Program-made: the position numbers and the translations under genes
Shown: positions 33,096 through 43,052 of the stretch, piece by piece
Layout of the letters: every line of letters begins with the position of its first letter
Position numbering within the stretch: the first letter of the stretch is position 1
The notes under the pieces: model-generated
Database searches by the model: none
Told to the model about the DNA's origin: nothing
The model's input: the letters and a program-made list of their open reading frames with translations, nothing else
Assembly (NCBI RefSeq): GCF_963667735.1
Contig: NZ_OY763919.1
Span: 1,054,001-1,118,000, forward strand
Length of the DNA: 64,000 bases
Direction: 5' to 3'
Source: an uncultured Methanoregula sp.
GTDB taxonomy: Archaea; Halobacteriota; Methanomicrobia; Methanomicrobiales; Methanospirillaceae

Positions 33096-33284
33096 TTGAT
33101 ACCCGTTCGATGTTTCACCTGTGGAAAACCGATCTCCACAGCATGGGAAGAGTTCAGGCAGAGGCGGGAGAAAGGCGAGGATCCCAAAAAGATCCTCGAC
33201 GATCTTAATATTTCCCGGTACTGCTGCAGGCGTATGCTCCTGACACACAAAGAGATCATTGATGAGCTCAACCCGTACCAGTAA
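33096..33284 (+). CDS. rpoN: DNA-directed RNA polymerase subunit N
   Basis: 62 aa, the usual length. [20 protein letters not shown] with CFTC and later YCCRRM form the zinc-bundle of RpoN/RPB10. The start is TTG at 33096, preceded by GAGAGGTTAG as a ribosome site; no ATG is available. The structural subunit helps assemble the D-L platform. Confidence 0.95.
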   Translation: MIPVRCFTCGKPISTAWEEFRQRREKGEDPKKILDDLNISRYCCRRMLLTHKEIIDELNPYQ

Positions 33285-33306
33285 CCAAGACTGACAGTAT
33301 GAGCGA

Positions 33307-33381
33307 GGGGTCGTAGGGTAGCCTGGACCATCCTATTGCGTTCGGGACGCAGTGACCTGAGTTCGAATCTCAGCGACCCCA
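33307..33381 (+). tRNA. tRNA-Pro (CGG)
   Basis: Acceptor GGGGTCG/CGACCCC, anticodon stem TTGCG/CGCAG with loop TTCGGGA (anticodon CGG), T arm CTGAG-TTCGAAT-CTCAG, discriminator A at 33381, no encoded CCA, no visible intron. It lies between rpoN (23 nt) and rpoK (37 nt), so it is probably excised from the operon mRNA. Confidence 0.92.
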
Positions 33382-33417
33382 TTTAACCCGATTATGAACA
33401 CATTTTGAGGACGAACA

Positions 33418-33591
33418 ATGCAGACGCAGACTTATACCCGGTATGAACGGGCAAGGATCATTGGAGCAAGGGCTCTGCAGATATCAATGGGTGCTCCGTT
33501 ACTTATCACTACGACACGGATCGATCCGCTGGAGATAGCGATCGAGGAATTCAACAACAACACCATCCCCATTACCGTAAAGAGGAAGTGA
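33418..33591 (+). CDS. rpoK: DNA-directed RNA polymerase subunit K
   Basis: 57 aa: [20 protein letters not shown], then QISMGAPLL and [10 protein letters not shown], the standard RpoK/RPB6/omega signature ([19 protein letters not shown]). RpoK binds the largest subunit and helps latch the polymerase. The ATG at 33418 follows GAGGACGAACA. Too short to appear in many gene calls but unmistakable. Confidence 0.95.
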   Translation: MQTQTYTRYERARIIGARALQISMGAPLLITTTRIDPLEIAIEEFNNNTIPITVKRK

Positions 33592-33600
33592 AGCAAGAGC

Positions 33601-34788
33601 ATGACGACCATTGAGGTTATTGAGCTCCGGACCATTCTGGACAGCAGGGGCAACCCGACTGTCGAAGCCGACGTGTATACCGCGAGCGGCTTCGGCCGGT
33701 CGGCAGCCCCGAGCGGCGCCAGCACCGGGTCCCTTGAGGCGAAGGTCCGGCCGCCCCGCGAGGCGATCGAGAATGCCTTTGCCAATGTCATCCCCGCCCT
33801 GATCGGGATGGATGCGACCGACCAGGAAGGGTTCGACGAGCAGCTGCGGGACATTGACGGTACTGCCAACTTCGCCGAGATCGGGGCCAACATCGCTGTT
33901 GCGCTCTCGCTTGCAAACGCGAAGGCAGCAGCATCGGCGATGGACATGCCGCTCTTCCGCTACCTTGGCGGGGCTTTTGCAAAGGAGCTTCCGCTCCCGC
34001 TCGGGAACGTCATCGGTGGCGGAGCCCATGCGGCGAATGCCACCGAGATCCAGGAGTTCCTGGTGGTTCCCGGCGGTGCAGCGGATACCGAAGAAGCGGT
34101 ATTTGCAAACGCTGCCGTCCACCGGCATGTAAAAGACCTCTTGAAGAAACACGGGAAATCCTGCGGCAAGGGTGATGAGGGTGCGTGGGCACCGCAGATT
34201 GACGATGCCCTCGCATTTGAGCTCATTGCCGAGGCGACCGGACTTGTTGCCGATGAATTGAATGTAGAGGTTGATATGGGGCTTGACGTTGCAGCAAGCC
34301 AGATGTGGGACGGGAGCGCCTACAAGTACCGCAAGACCGTGCGATCCACCGAAGACCAGATCGCCTATATTGCGGAACTTGTCGATAAGTACAACCTTGT
34401 CTATGTTGAAGATCCCCTCCATGAAGATGACTTCGATGCCTTTGCCGAACTCAACAGCCAGGTCGGCGACCGGTGCCTGATCTGCGGTGACGATATCTTC
34501 GTAACCCAGGTCGACCGCATCATGCAGGGCATCGAGAAGGATGCAGCCAACTGTGTCCTGATCAAGCCAAACCAGGTCGGAACGCTCACGGATACGTTCG
34601 AAGCAGTCCGGCTTGCCCACACCCATGGCATGGACACGGTGATGAGCCACCGGTCCGGCGAAACTACCGATACAACTATCGCTCACCTTGCTACCGCATT
34701 CTCGTGTGTTTTCCTGAAATGCGGTATCGTGGGCGGAGAACGCATTGCAAAATTAAACGAACTGATACGCATTGAGGAACAGATATGA
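33601..34788 (+). CDS. eno: Enolase
   Basis: 395 aa, slightly short for the family. Converts 2-phosphoglycerate to [52 protein letters not shown] (metal-binding Glu/Asp), [11 protein letters not shown] (catalytic Lys), SHRSGETTD and [16 protein letters not shown] are all present. Enolase in the ribosomal/Pol block is a common archaeal arrangement. The end overlaps rps2 by 4 nt. Confidence 0.96.
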   Translation: MTTIEVIELRTILDSRGNPTVEADVYTASGFGRSAAPSGASTGSLEAKVRPPREAIENAFANVIPALIGMDATDQEGFDEQLRDIDGTANFAEIGANIAVALSLANAKAAASAMDMPLFRYLGGAFAKELPLPLGNVIGGGAHAANATEIQEFLVVPGGAADTEEAVFANAAVHRHVKDLLKKHGKSCGKGDEGAWAPQIDDALAFELIAEATGLVADELNVEVDMGLDVAASQMWDGSAYKYRKTVRSTEDQIAYIAELVDKYNLVYVEDPLHEDDFDAFAELNSQVGDRCLICGDDIFVTQVDRIMQGIEKDAANCVLIKPNQVGTLTDTFEAVRLAHTHGMDTVMSHRSGETTDTTIAHLATAFSCVFLKCGIVGGERIAKLNELIRIEEQI

Positions 34789-35396
34789 CCGCAGCAAATG
34801 AAATGGAAATCGAATTAAAAGAGCCGCTCATCCCCGTCGAGGAATACCTTGCAGCCGGTGTCCACATCGGCACCCAGCAGAAGAGCGAGGACATGAAGAA
34901 GTTCATCTACCGCGTCCGCGGTGATGGGCTCTACATCCTCGACATCCGCGAGACCGACGCCCGGATCAAGACCGTTGCCAAGTTCTTAACCCAGTACGAG
35001 GCCCCCAACATCCTCGTTGTCACCTCCCGGCAGTACGGCCAGTACCCGGCCAAGAAGTTCGCCGACACCGTTGGCGCAATGTCTGCCACCGGCCGGTTCA
35101 TCCCGGGACTTCTGACGAACCCCGTGCTTGAGAGCTACATCGAGCCGTCCGTCATCGTAGTCACCGACCCGATCGGCGACGCCCAGGTCATCAACGAGGC
35201 AGTCCAGTGCGGCATCCCGGTTGTTGCGCTCTGCGACACCAACAACATGACCAAGTTCGTGGACCTCGTCATCCCGACCAACAACAAGGGGAGGAAGGCC
35301 CTCTCGATGATCTACTTCCTCCTGACACGCGAGATGCTCCGGCTCCGCGGAATCTCAACGGCACTCACCCCAGAGGATTTCGAGACCGAATTCTAA
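34785..35396 (+). CDS. rps2: Small ribosomal subunit protein uS2
   Basis: 203 aa; [41 protein letters not shown] and [25 protein letters not shown] are archaeal S2. Overlaps eno by 4 nt. A T-rich run (35407-35413) follows the stop. Confidence 0.96.
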   Translation: MTAANEMEIELKEPLIPVEEYLAAGVHIGTQQKSEDMKKFIYRVRGDGLYILDIRETDARIKTVAKFLTQYEAPNILVVTSRQYGQYPAKKFADTVGAMSATGRFIPGLLTNPVLESYIEPSVIVVTDPIGDAQVINEAVQCGIPVVALCDTNNMTKFVDLVIPTNNKGRKALSMIYFLLTREMLRLRGISTALTPEDFETEF

Positions 35397-35426
35397 TTTC
35401 GGCTCTCCTTTTTGGTGACCGATCGT

Positions 35427-35436
35427 TAGATATAAT
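35427..35436 (+). promoter_or_regulatory. TATA box before the Memo/isoprenoid genes
   Basis: TAGATATAAT centred about 28 nt before ATG 35460, so the Memo-mvk-ipk-fni set can be transcribed independently of the ribosomal block. Confidence 0.5.
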
Positions 35437-35459
35437 AGGACGACCAGAGGGTTGATCCG

Positions 35460-36248
35460 ATGAAAATGCGTACATGCGCAGTGGCCGGCATGTTTTACCC
35501 GCGGGATCCGTCCCACCTGGAGCAGCTGCTCGAGACGTTTTTTGGTGAAACCCGACCGGAGGCAAGTCCGATCGGTATCGTATCCCCCCATGCAGGGTAT
35601 GTCTATTCCGGCAAGGTTGCAGCCCACGCGTTTGGATCCATTGACCCGGATTTTTCCGGTACGTTTGTGCTGATCGGTCCCTCCCACCGGGGCTACCTGA
35701 GTTCTGTTTCAGAGATTCCCTGGGAGACCCCGCTTGGTGTGGTGGATACGGACAGCGAGTTTGTCCGGGCCCTTGATATCGAGACCGATGAGTTCTCCCA
35801 CCGGGACGAACACTCCCTCGAAGTGCAGGTGCCGTTTATCAAGTACCGTTTCCCCCGGGCCCGGATCGCCCCGGTCATGATGGGACAGCAGGATCTCACG
35901 AGCGCAAAACGGCTTGGAGAGAGGATTGTTTCAGCTATCAGGGGAACCAAACGGGATGTCAGGATCGTGGCCTCAAGCGATTTCTCGCATTATGTCCCGG
36001 CTGACAAGGCCATCAGGGATGATTCGTACGCCATCGAACCGTTGAAAACACTCGATACCGTTGAGTTCTACCGGCGTATCGCGGAACGCGGAGTCACGGC
36101 CTGCGGGTACGGCCCGATTGCGGCCATGGTCACTGCCTGCAGCAGTCTTGGCGCAACAACCGCCCGGCTCCTCCGGTACGCGACGAGCGGGGATGTGACC
36201 GGCGACAACAAGGCAGTCGTGGGGTACGCGGCCATTGCGGTGATGTAG
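35460..36248 (+). CDS. Memo-family protein (AmmeMemoRadiSam system protein B)
   Basis: 262 aa. MRTCAVAGMFYPRDPSHLEQLLETFF, SPHAGYVYSGKVAAHAFGSI, GPSHRGY, DEHSLEVQVPFIKYRFP and SSDFSHYVP mark the Memo fold (related to extradiol dioxygenases, with metal-ligand His). In archaea it is commonly encoded next to mevalonate kinase. Some archaeal studies propose a redox or terpenoid-linked role; the activity is not settled. Confidence 0.9.
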   Translation: MKMRTCAVAGMFYPRDPSHLEQLLETFFGETRPEASPIGIVSPHAGYVYSGKVAAHAFGSIDPDFSGTFVLIGPSHRGYLSSVSEIPWETPLGVVDTDSEFVRALDIETDEFSHRDEHSLEVQVPFIKYRFPRARIAPVMMGQQDLTSAKRLGERIVSAIRGTKRDVRIVASSDFSHYVPADKAIRDDSYAIEPLKTLDTVEFYRRIAERGVTACGYGPIAAMVTACSSLGATTARLLRYATSGDVTGDNKAVVGYAAIAVM

Positions 36249-36249
36249 G

Positions 36250-37119
36250 TTGGCAACGTGGAGTGCGCCGGGCAAGGTATTTTTGTTCGGCGAGCATGCA
36301 GTAGTATACGGAAAGCCCGGCATAGCCATGGCGATCAAGCCCCGGGTGTTTGTGACCGTGCGGAATACCAAGCGGGCGCAGCGGGCGAAATCCCCGTATA
36401 TCGATAGCTGTTTCGAGACGCTGGGCGTTGTGGGGAGCGTGTACATCAACTCCCAGATCCCGAGTTCCTCCGGTCTGGGGTCATCGGCAGCGGTTACCGT
36501 TGCCACACTTTCGGCCATAAACGACGAGTTCTCGCTCCACAAGACACGGGAAGATATAGCAAATATGGCCTTTGAGATCGAGAAGACCGTGCAGAAAGGG
36601 CGGGCGAGCCCTACGGATACGACCGTCTCCACCTACGGGGGAATCGTCCTCATCTCCGGTGGCTCGCGCCGCCGGCTCCCCCCGCAGAACATGCACCTTG
36701 TCATCGGGGACTCGCTCGTCTCCCACAGCACGGCAAAGATGGTCGAGCAGGTGGCGGAGCTCAAGAAGAAGCATCCCGATATCGTGGACCCGGTCCTCGA
36801 TGCCATCGAAGGGGTGACGATGAGCGCCATCCACCATCTGAACAACCCCCGGGAGCTGGGACGGTACATGAACATGAACCATGCCCTCCTGGATGTGCTG
36901 GGGGTCGGTCACCCGCAGCTCTCCCGGCTCGTGCTCGCCGCCCGGTCGGCGGGAGCGTTCGGCGCGAAGATCACGGGAGCCGGGGGCGGGGGCAGCATGG
37001 TCGCCCTCTGTCCCAAGCAGCTCAAGCACCGGGTTGCAGGAGCCATCGAGGCCAACGAGGCGCGGGCGATTGTCACCGGCATCGATACCGAAGGAGTGCG
37101 GAAGGAGAAAAATGTCTGA
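36250..37119 (+). CDS. mvk: Mevalonate kinase
   Basis: 289 aa, GHMP kinase. Phosphorylates mevalonate in the archaeal isoprenoid pathway. TWSAPGKVFLFGEHAVVYGKPGIAMAI (motif 1), PSSSGLGSSAAVTVATLSAI (ATP loop, about 74-93) and GAKITGAGGGGSMVALC (motif 3). The start is TTG at 36250, one base after the Memo stop (36246-36248); no ATG fits. Overlaps the isopentenyl phosphate kinase start by 8 nt. Confidence 0.94.
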   Translation: MATWSAPGKVFLFGEHAVVYGKPGIAMAIKPRVFVTVRNTKRAQRAKSPYIDSCFETLGVVGSVYINSQIPSSSGLGSSAAVTVATLSAINDEFSLHKTREDIANMAFEIEKTVQKGRASPTDTTVSTYGGIVLISGGSRRRLPPQNMHLVIGDSLVSHSTAKMVEQVAELKKKHPDIVDPVLDAIEGVTMSAIHHLNNPRELGRYMNMNHALLDVLGVGHPQLSRLVLAARSAGAFGAKITGAGGGGSMVALCPKQLKHRVAGAIEANEARAIVTGIDTEGVRKEKNV

Positions 37120-37873
37120 ACGGATGATCCTCAAGCTCGGCGGGAGCGTTATCACCGACAAGAGCGCCGGCTGTGCCGTGAACCGCGAGAGTCTTGCAAA
37201 GATTGCAGAAGCGATAGCCCGGTCGCGTACGGGTGGTATCGTGATCGTTCACGGCGCCGGCTCCTGCGGTCATCCCGAAGCCAAACGCTACCATCTCGAC
37301 AAGGGGGCATCTGCGGGGGAGACCGAGGGCATCTGGGTCACCCACCGCGTTGTCAGCAGCCTCAACGACGAGGTGGTGGCAGCATTGCGGCAGAACGGTG
37401 TTGCCGCTGTCGGGGTTCACCCGTTCCACACCGGTGTTGCCGATAACGGGAGGCTTATCGCCTTCGAGCACCGGCATATTGAGAAGATGCTCGACCTGGG
37501 GATGGTTCCCGTGATCCACGGCGACGTGGTGATGGACCTGGCCCGGGGAGCCTGTATTGTCTCGGGCGACCAGCTCGTACGCTACCTGGCGCTTGCCCTC
37601 CGCATACCCTGCGTGGGGCTCGCCACCGATGTACCGGGAGTGCTGGATGGAGACCGCGTAGTTCCCAAAATCACACGGGGTACTATGCAGGAGATCCATA
37701 TCGGCAGCTCTAACCATACCGATGTCACCGGTGGAATGAGCGGCAAGATCAGCGAACTGATCGAACTTGCGGATGCAGGGATCGGGTCTGATATTTTTCA
37801 TGTCTCGCGGGTATCGGATTTCCTCTGCGGGAACGATCACGGCGGGACACGGGTGAGGAGTGAGAGACAATGA
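37112..37873 (+). CDS. ipk: Isopentenyl phosphate kinase
   Basis: 253 aa amino-acid-kinase fold. Phosphorylates isopentenyl phosphate to IPP in the archaeal branch that bypasses phosphomevalonate kinase. ILKLGGSVITDKSA (residues about 6-19), VHGAGSCGHPEAKRY, whose His is the catalytic one (usual sequence GAGSFGH; here Cys replaces Phe), VIHGDVV, and ATDVPGVLDGD. Start 37112 ATG overlaps mvk; GGAGAAA serves as ribosome site. Confidence 0.92.
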   Translation: MSERMILKLGGSVITDKSAGCAVNRESLAKIAEAIARSRTGGIVIVHGAGSCGHPEAKRYHLDKGASAGETEGIWVTHRVVSSLNDEVVAALRQNGVAAVGVHPFHTGVADNGRLIAFEHRHIEKMLDLGMVPVIHGDVVMDLARGACIVSGDQLVRYLALALRIPCVGLATDVPGVLDGDRVVPKITRGTMQEIHIGSSNHTDVTGGMSGKISELIELADAGIGSDIFHVSRVSDFLCGNDHGGTRVRSERQ

Positions 37874-38964
37874 CGGACAAGAAACGGTTTACCTCGTCGC
37901 GCAAACTCGACCACCTGCGCATCTGCAGGGATGAGCCCGTAGAGAGCGGGCAGACCGGCTTTTCCGATATCCGGTTTGTGCACAACGCCCTGCCGGAATG
38001 TGACATGGGCGCTATCAACACCTCGGTCCGGTTCCTGAACCACTCGTTCCGGTCCCCCCTCTTCATATCAGCGATGACCGGGGGCCACCCGGCCACCAAG
38101 GACGTGAATGCCCGGCTCGGCCGGGCAGCGGAGCGCTATGGGATCGGCATCGGTGTCGGCTCGCAGCGCGCCGCGCTCGAAAACCCGGCCCTTGCCGACA
38201 CATTCTCTGTTGTCCGGGACGAGGCGCCCCATGCCTTCATCACCGGCAACCTCGGGGTTGTCCAGCTTCGTGATCACGGCATCGAATGGGCAGAGCGGGC
38301 CGTGGAGATGATAGGGGCCGACGCCCTTGCGATCCACCTCAACTTCCTCCAGGAAGCAATCCAGCCCGAAGGCGATCACAATGCCTCCGGGTGCTTTGCC
38401 GCAATCGAGGAGCTGGTGCGGGATTTCAAAACCCCCGTTATTGTCAAGGAGACCGGCTGCGGCATATCCGCACCCACGGCAAAAAGATGCTGGGGAGCCG
38501 GTGTTTCCGCGATCGATATCGGCGGGTGGGGCGGGACTTCCTGGGCAGCAGTCGAGAGCGTGAGAGCAGCGGAGAACTCTGCTGCTGATCTGCGGCTCAA
38601 GACCCTCGGGGAGACCTTCTCCGAATGGGGCATCCCGACCGCAGTCAGTCTTGCCGAAGTCCTCTCGACCGGCAGCCCGGTGATTGCATCGGGCGGGATC
38701 CGGAGCGGCGGGGACATAGCCAAAGGCCTCTCCCTTGGTGCCGATCTCTGCGGGATGGCGCTTCCCCTCCTGCGGCCTGCGATGGAGAGCGACGAAGCGC
38801 TCTCCGGTGCCATCGATACGATCCAGAAGGAACTGGTGACAACCATGTTCCTGACCGGCTCGGCAACCATTGCGGATCTCAAATCCGCACCCCTGTATAT
38901 TCTGGGCAGGACCCGGCAGATGATTGGGAAGGATAATCCCATCCGGGCACCCCGGTATCATTAG
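37870..38964 (+). CDS. fni: Type 2 isopentenyl-diphosphate isomerase (FMN-dependent)
   Basis: 364 aa TIM-barrel flavoenzyme. FTSSRKLDHLRICRDEPVE, SPLFISAMTGGHP, GIGVGSQRAAL, LAIHLNFLQEAIQPEGDHN, IVKETGCGIS and GGIRSGGDIAKGLSLGAD are the expected FMN and substrate motifs. Interconverts IPP and DMAPP. ATGA overlap with ipk. Confidence 0.95.
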   Translation: MTDKKRFTSSRKLDHLRICRDEPVESGQTGFSDIRFVHNALPECDMGAINTSVRFLNHSFRSPLFISAMTGGHPATKDVNARLGRAAERYGIGIGVGSQRAALENPALADTFSVVRDEAPHAFITGNLGVVQLRDHGIEWAERAVEMIGADALAIHLNFLQEAIQPEGDHNASGCFAAIEELVRDFKTPVIVKETGCGISAPTAKRCWGAGVSAIDIGGWGGTSWAAVESVRAAENSAADLRLKTLGETFSEWGIPTAVSLAEVLSTGSPVIASGGIRSGGDIAKGLSLGADLCGMALPLLRPAMESDEALSGAIDTIQKELVTTMFLTGSATIADLKSAPLYILGRTRQMIGKDNPIRAPRYH

Positions 38965-38979
38965 CAGTCTGCAAGGGAA

Positions 38980-38989
38980 TTTTTAAAAC
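38980..38989 (+). promoter_or_regulatory. Promoter of the RNase J gene
   Basis: TTTTTAAAAC, a TATA-like element about 37 nt upstream of ATG 39023, followed by the ribosome site AAGGAGAT (39009-39016). Marks a probable start of the rnj-idsA-gltX transcription unit. Confidence 0.5.
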
Positions 38990-39022
38990 AAAAATACGAG
39001 CGAGAAAAAAAGGAGATACAGT

Positions 39023-40360
39023 ATGGATATAGAAATCATTGCAGTGGGCGGTTACGACGAGGTCGGGCGGAATATGACCGCTGTCCGCTGCGGAAAGGAA
39101 ATTGTCATATTTGACATGGGACTCCGCCTCGATCAGGTGATGATCCACGAGGATGCGGAGATTGAAAATATGCATTCCCTCGATCTCATCAAGATCAAGG
39201 CGATTCCCGATGACACGATGTTGAACTCGATCGATGGAACCGTCAAGGCCATAGTCTGCTCGCACGGGCACCTCGACCATATCGGGGCCATCCCGAAACT
39301 TGCGCACCGCTACAATGCGCCGATCGTATCAACCCCCTACACCACCGAACTCATCCGGCAGCAGATCTCCGGAGAACAGAAGTTCGGGGTGAACAATAAA
39401 CTCTTCGCCCTCAAGGCCGGCCAGCGGTACACGATCTCCCCGAATCTTGTGCTTGAATTTGTCCGCACCCAGCACTCGATCATTGATACCGTGACCCCGG
39501 TGCTCCACACGCCGCACGGGGCCATTGTCTATGCGCTCGACTTCAAACTCGACCGGACACCGGTCATCGGGGAACCCCCGGACTTTGCCCGGCTCCGCCA
39601 GCTCGGAAAGGAAGGCGTGCTTGCCCTGATTGTCGAGAGTACCAACATCGGCAGGAAAGGGCGGTGCCCGAGCGAGCGGGTTGCCCGGGACCTTGTCCGC
39701 GACACCCTCACGAGCTACGAGGACGACAAGAACGCGATCATGGTCTCCACGTTCTCCTCCCACATCTCGCGGGTCAAGACGATTGCGGAATGCGCCCACG
39801 AGATCGGGAGAAAACCGGTCCTGCTGGGCCGGTCCATGGAGAAGTATGCGGTCACTGCCGAGCAGATGAAACTCGTCTCCTTCCCGGAGACAACGAGTGT
39901 CTTTGGCAACCGCCGCACCGTTGACCGGACCCTGCGCCGCATGATGAAAGCCGGAAAGGAGAGTTTCCTGCCCATCGTAACCGGCCACCAGGGAGAGCCC
40001 GGCTCCATCCTCACCCGCATTGCAACCGGGGACACGCCGTACCTGCTTGCACCGGGTGACAAGGTAGTCTTCTCGGCAAACGTCATCCCGAACCCGATGA
40101 ACTACGGCCAGCGTTACATGGTCGAGGCCCGGCTGAAACTCGTCGGGGCTAGGATCTTCGAGGATCTTCACGTCAGCGGCCACGCGTACCGCGAGGATCA
40201 CTACGAGTTCCTCCAGCTCCTCCAGCCGCAGCACATCATCCCGGCGCACGGGAGCATGATGATGACCGCAGAATACACCACGTTTGCCGGAGAACTGGGG
40301 TATACCGCTCACTCGACGGTCCACCTCCTGAGGAACGGCGAGAGGCTCAAAATCAATTAA
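39023..40360 (+). CDS. rnj: Ribonuclease J, archaeal (aRNase J)
   Basis: 445 aa metallo-beta-lactamase/beta-CASP nuclease. IIAVGGYDEVGRNMTAVRC, the HxHxDH motif SHGHLDHIGAIP (about 76-83), beta-CASP elements (VSTFSSHISR, PIVTGHQGEPGSILTRIA) and the C-terminal PAHGSMMM are present. Archaeal RNase J is a 5'-3' exoribonuclease. Short compared with bacterial RNase J because the C-terminal domain is missing, as usual in archaea. 13 nt before the prenyl synthase gene. Confidence 0.94.
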   Translation: MDIEIIAVGGYDEVGRNMTAVRCGKEIVIFDMGLRLDQVMIHEDAEIENMHSLDLIKIKAIPDDTMLNSIDGTVKAIVCSHGHLDHIGAIPKLAHRYNAPIVSTPYTTELIRQQISGEQKFGVNNKLFALKAGQRYTISPNLVLEFVRTQHSIIDTVTPVLHTPHGAIVYALDFKLDRTPVIGEPPDFARLRQLGKEGVLALIVESTNIGRKGRCPSERVARDLVRDTLTSYEDDKNAIMVSTFSSHISRVKTIAECAHEIGRKPVLLGRSMEKYAVTAEQMKLVSFPETTSVFGNRRTVDRTLRRMMKAGKESFLPIVTGHQGEPGSILTRIATGDTPYLLAPGDKVVFSANVIPNPMNYGQRYMVEARLKLVGARIFEDLHVSGHAYREDHYEFLQLLQPQHIIPAHGSMMMTAEYTTFAGELGYTAHSTVHLLRNGERLKIN

Positions 40361-40373
40361 CGGGGAAAAACCA

Positions 40374-41339
40374 ATGTCGGATCTTCCATTGTACCTGGAA
40401 TCGGTTGCAAAACAGATCGATCACATGATCGACCGCTACTTTGTAGACAAGAGCGGTGAACTGAACAAGGCCTCGGCCCACCTGCTCGCAGCAGGGGGCA
40501 AACGGCTCCGCCCTGCCGTGGTCATGCTTGCAGCGGATGCTGTAAAACCTGACAGCTCGGATGACATCATCCACGCGGCACTTGCGCTCGAAGTTACCCA
40601 CACCTTCACGCTCGTCCATGACGATATCATGGACGATGACAATCTCCGCCGCGGGGTGCCGACCGTGCACACCAAGTGGGACATGCCGACCGGTATCCTT
40701 GCCGGGGATGTCCTGTATGCCCGGGCATTCGAGCACATCTGCATGGTGAATGCAAAAGACGATGCCAAGGTCCGGGCCATCGGCATGCTTGCCAAGGCCT
40801 GCGCCGACATCTGCGAGGGCCAGCACATGGACATGTCCTTTGAGCACCGCACCGATGTCACCGAAGGCGAGTACATGGAGATGGTCAGGAAGAAGACCGG
40901 CGTCCTGTACGCGGCAGCAGCCGGCATAGGCGCCGTCCTTGCGGGCGGGAACGGCGTGCAGGTGAAAGCCCTGTACAACTTCGGGCTGAACACCGGTGTT
41001 GCATTCCAGATCCAGGACGATCTCATCGACCTTCTGACCCCCTCGGAGAAGAGCGGCAAGGATCAGGCTTCCGATCTCCGCGAAGGCAAGCAGACTATTC
41101 TCATGATCCGGGCCCGGGAGAAGGGGCTTGACCTGAAGAAATACCAGAAAGTCCTCACTCCTTCGGATATCCAGGCCGCGATAAAGGAACTCACCGACGC
41201 CGGTGTGATCGACGAGGTGAAGAAGATTGCAACCGATCTCGTCTCCGACAGCAACCGGCACCTCTCCATCCTGCCTGCAACAAAGGAGCGCCAGCTCCTG
41301 ATGGACGTTGGCGAGTTCTTCGTTACCCGGAGTTATTAG
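40374..41339 (+). CDS. idsA: Polyprenyl diphosphate synthase (GGPP/FPP synthase)
   Basis: 321 aa. First Asp-rich motif DDIMDD (about 83-88) in LVHDDIMDDDNLRRGVPTVH and second QDDLIDL (about 210) in GVAFQIQDDLIDLLTP; GGKRLRPAVV and KTGVLYAAAAGIGA also fit. Builds C15-C20 chains for archaeal lipids from IPP and DMAPP made by the preceding genes. One base separates it from gltX. Confidence 0.94.
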   Translation: MSDLPLYLESVAKQIDHMIDRYFVDKSGELNKASAHLLAAGGKRLRPAVVMLAADAVKPDSSDDIIHAALALEVTHTFTLVHDDIMDDDNLRRGVPTVHTKWDMPTGILAGDVLYARAFEHICMVNAKDDAKVRAIGMLAKACADICEGQHMDMSFEHRTDVTEGEYMEMVRKKTGVLYAAAAGIGAVLAGGNGVQVKALYNFGLNTGVAFQIQDDLIDLLTPSEKSGKDQASDLREGKQTILMIRAREKGLDLKKYQKVLTPSDIQAAIKELTDAGVIDEVKKIATDLVSDSNRHLSILPATKERQLLMDVGEFFVTRSY

Positions 41340-41340
41340 G

Positions 41341-43032
41341 ATGGCAAGGGACGATCCAAAAGAGCTCCTCTTTTTGTGCGCACTCCAGAATGCCGTGAAG
41401 CACGGCGGGGTGCCGCAGGCAGGAGCGGTCATCGGCATGGTGATGGGTGCCCACCCGGAGCTCCGGAGCCGGGCAAAGGAAGTCTCGGCGCTTGCAAAAG
41501 AGGCGATTGCCGATGTCGCAGCCCTCTCTCCTGAAGACCGGGTGACCACTCTCCAGTCCCGGGCCCCCGACATGTTTGCAGCTCTCTCCGAGAAGCACGA
41601 GAAGAAGACGGGGCTTCCCGAGCTTGAGGGATCCGAAAACGGGGTTGTGATGCGCTTTGCCCCGAACCCCTCCGGCCCGCTCCATATCGGGCATGCCCGG
41701 GCCTCCGCCCTCAATGATGCGTACGTGAAGCAGTGCGGCGGGAAATACATCCTCCGCATCGAGGACACCGACCCGAAGAGGGTGGACCCCGAAGCGTATG
41801 CAACCGTGCAGGAAGACATCAAATGGCTGGGTCTTGGGATCACCGAAGTGGTCACCCAGAGCGAGCGCCTCCCGATCTACTACGATCTCTGCAAACAATT
41901 GATCGAGCGGGGCGGGGCCTACGTCTGCACCTGCGACAACGAGCACTTCAAGGAGTTAAAACAGGCAAAAACGGCCTGCCCCTGCCGCGGCCAGTCCGTG
42001 GAGAAGAATCTCGAACTCTGGAAAAAGATGCTCGACCACGGCTTCAAGGAAGGCGAGGCATCGGTCCGGATCAAGACGGATCTCAACCACCCCGACCCGG
42101 CCATGCGGGATTTCCCGGCATTCCGTATCCTTGACGCCCCGCCCCACCCGAAGGTGAAGGCTCACGTGTATCCGCTGATGAATTTCTCGGTGGTAGCAGA
42201 CGATCACCTGCTCGGCGTCACGCACGTGATCCGGGGCAAGGATCACATCGCGAACACCCGTCGGCAGCGCTTCATCTACGACCACTTCGGCTGGAAGGTG
42301 CCGGTGTACCGGCACTATGGACGGATGGGGATCGAGGGAGTCGTCCTCTCCACCTCGCAGATGCGGGCCGGGATCAACGAGGGAACCTACACCGGCTGGG
42401 ACGATATCCACCTTGGCACCCTGCGGGCCCTTGCCCGGAGGGGGATCCGGCCCGAGGCTGTCAAGAACGCGATGATCGCGATCGGTATCGGCGACGTGGA
42501 TATCTCCTTCTCCTGGGACAACCTGTACGCGGAGAACAAGAAACTCGTTGACCCGGTTGCGAACCGCTATTTCTTTGTACCGGATCCCGTTGAGATCACC
42601 ATCGACGGTGCACAGAAGCATACTGCCCACGCCCTGCTCCACCCGGGCGATGCGGCCCGCGGCACCCGGACGCTGGAGTTTGACGGTACGGTCCTGATCC
42701 CGAAGAACGAGATCACAGAAGGCATCTCCATGATCCGGCTCAAAGACCTGTTCAATGTCAATGTCACCTGGGATCATGGTACCCCCTCGTTCACCTTCGG
42801 CGGGGACTCGCTTGCCGATGCCCGGGCAGCCAAGGCCCGGATCATCCAGTGGCTCCCGGCGCAGGCGAATGTCCCGTGCACACTCCTGACGCAGGAAGGG
42901 GAGATGACGGGTGCCTGCGAACCGGCGGTAAAGACCGAACTCGGGAAGGTAGTCCAGTTCGAGCGGGTCGGGTTTGTGAAGATTGACTCCGCTGATGCAG
43001 ATGGCGTGAAGGCGTACTTCACGCACAAATGA
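41341..43032 (+). CDS. gltX: Glutamyl-tRNA synthetase, archaeal type
   Basis: 563 aa from ATG 41341. Class I HIGH region VMRFAPNPSGPLHIGHARASALNDAY (about residues 105-130), the Cys-rich zinc-like segment CTCDNEHFKELKQAKTACPCRG, and KMSKS-like LSTSQM (about 337). Archaeal/GlnRS-type anticodon-binding beta barrels fill the C-terminus. Archaeal GluRS charges both tRNA-Glu and tRNA-Gln, the latter then amidated. A T7 run follows. Confidence 0.96.
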   Translation: MARDDPKELLFLCALQNAVKHGGVPQAGAVIGMVMGAHPELRSRAKEVSALAKEAIADVAALSPEDRVTTLQSRAPDMFAALSEKHEKKTGLPELEGSENGVVMRFAPNPSGPLHIGHARASALNDAYVKQCGGKYILRIEDTDPKRVDPEAYATVQEDIKWLGLGITEVVTQSERLPIYYDLCKQLIERGGAYVCTCDNEHFKELKQAKTACPCRGQSVEKNLELWKKMLDHGFKEGEASVRIKTDLNHPDPAMRDFPAFRILDAPPHPKVKAHVYPLMNFSVVADDHLLGVTHVIRGKDHIANTRRQRFIYDHFGWKVPVYRHYGRMGIEGVVLSTSQMRAGINEGTYTGWDDIHLGTLRALARRGIRPEAVKNAMIAIGIGDVDISFSWDNLYAENKKLVDPVANRYFFVPDPVEITIDGAQKHTAHALLHPGDAARGTRTLEFDGTVLIPKNEITEGISMIRLKDLFNVNVTWDHGTPSFTFGGDSLADARAAKARIIQWLPAQANVPCTLLTQEGEMTGACEPAVKTELGKVVQFERVGFVKIDSADADGVKAYFTHK

Positions 43033-43052
43033 GATCTGGTGGATCCCGATCC

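Noticed and set aside
39329..40324. 331-codon frame antisense to RNase J
   Set aside because: A shadow of a conserved beta-CASP nuclease gene.
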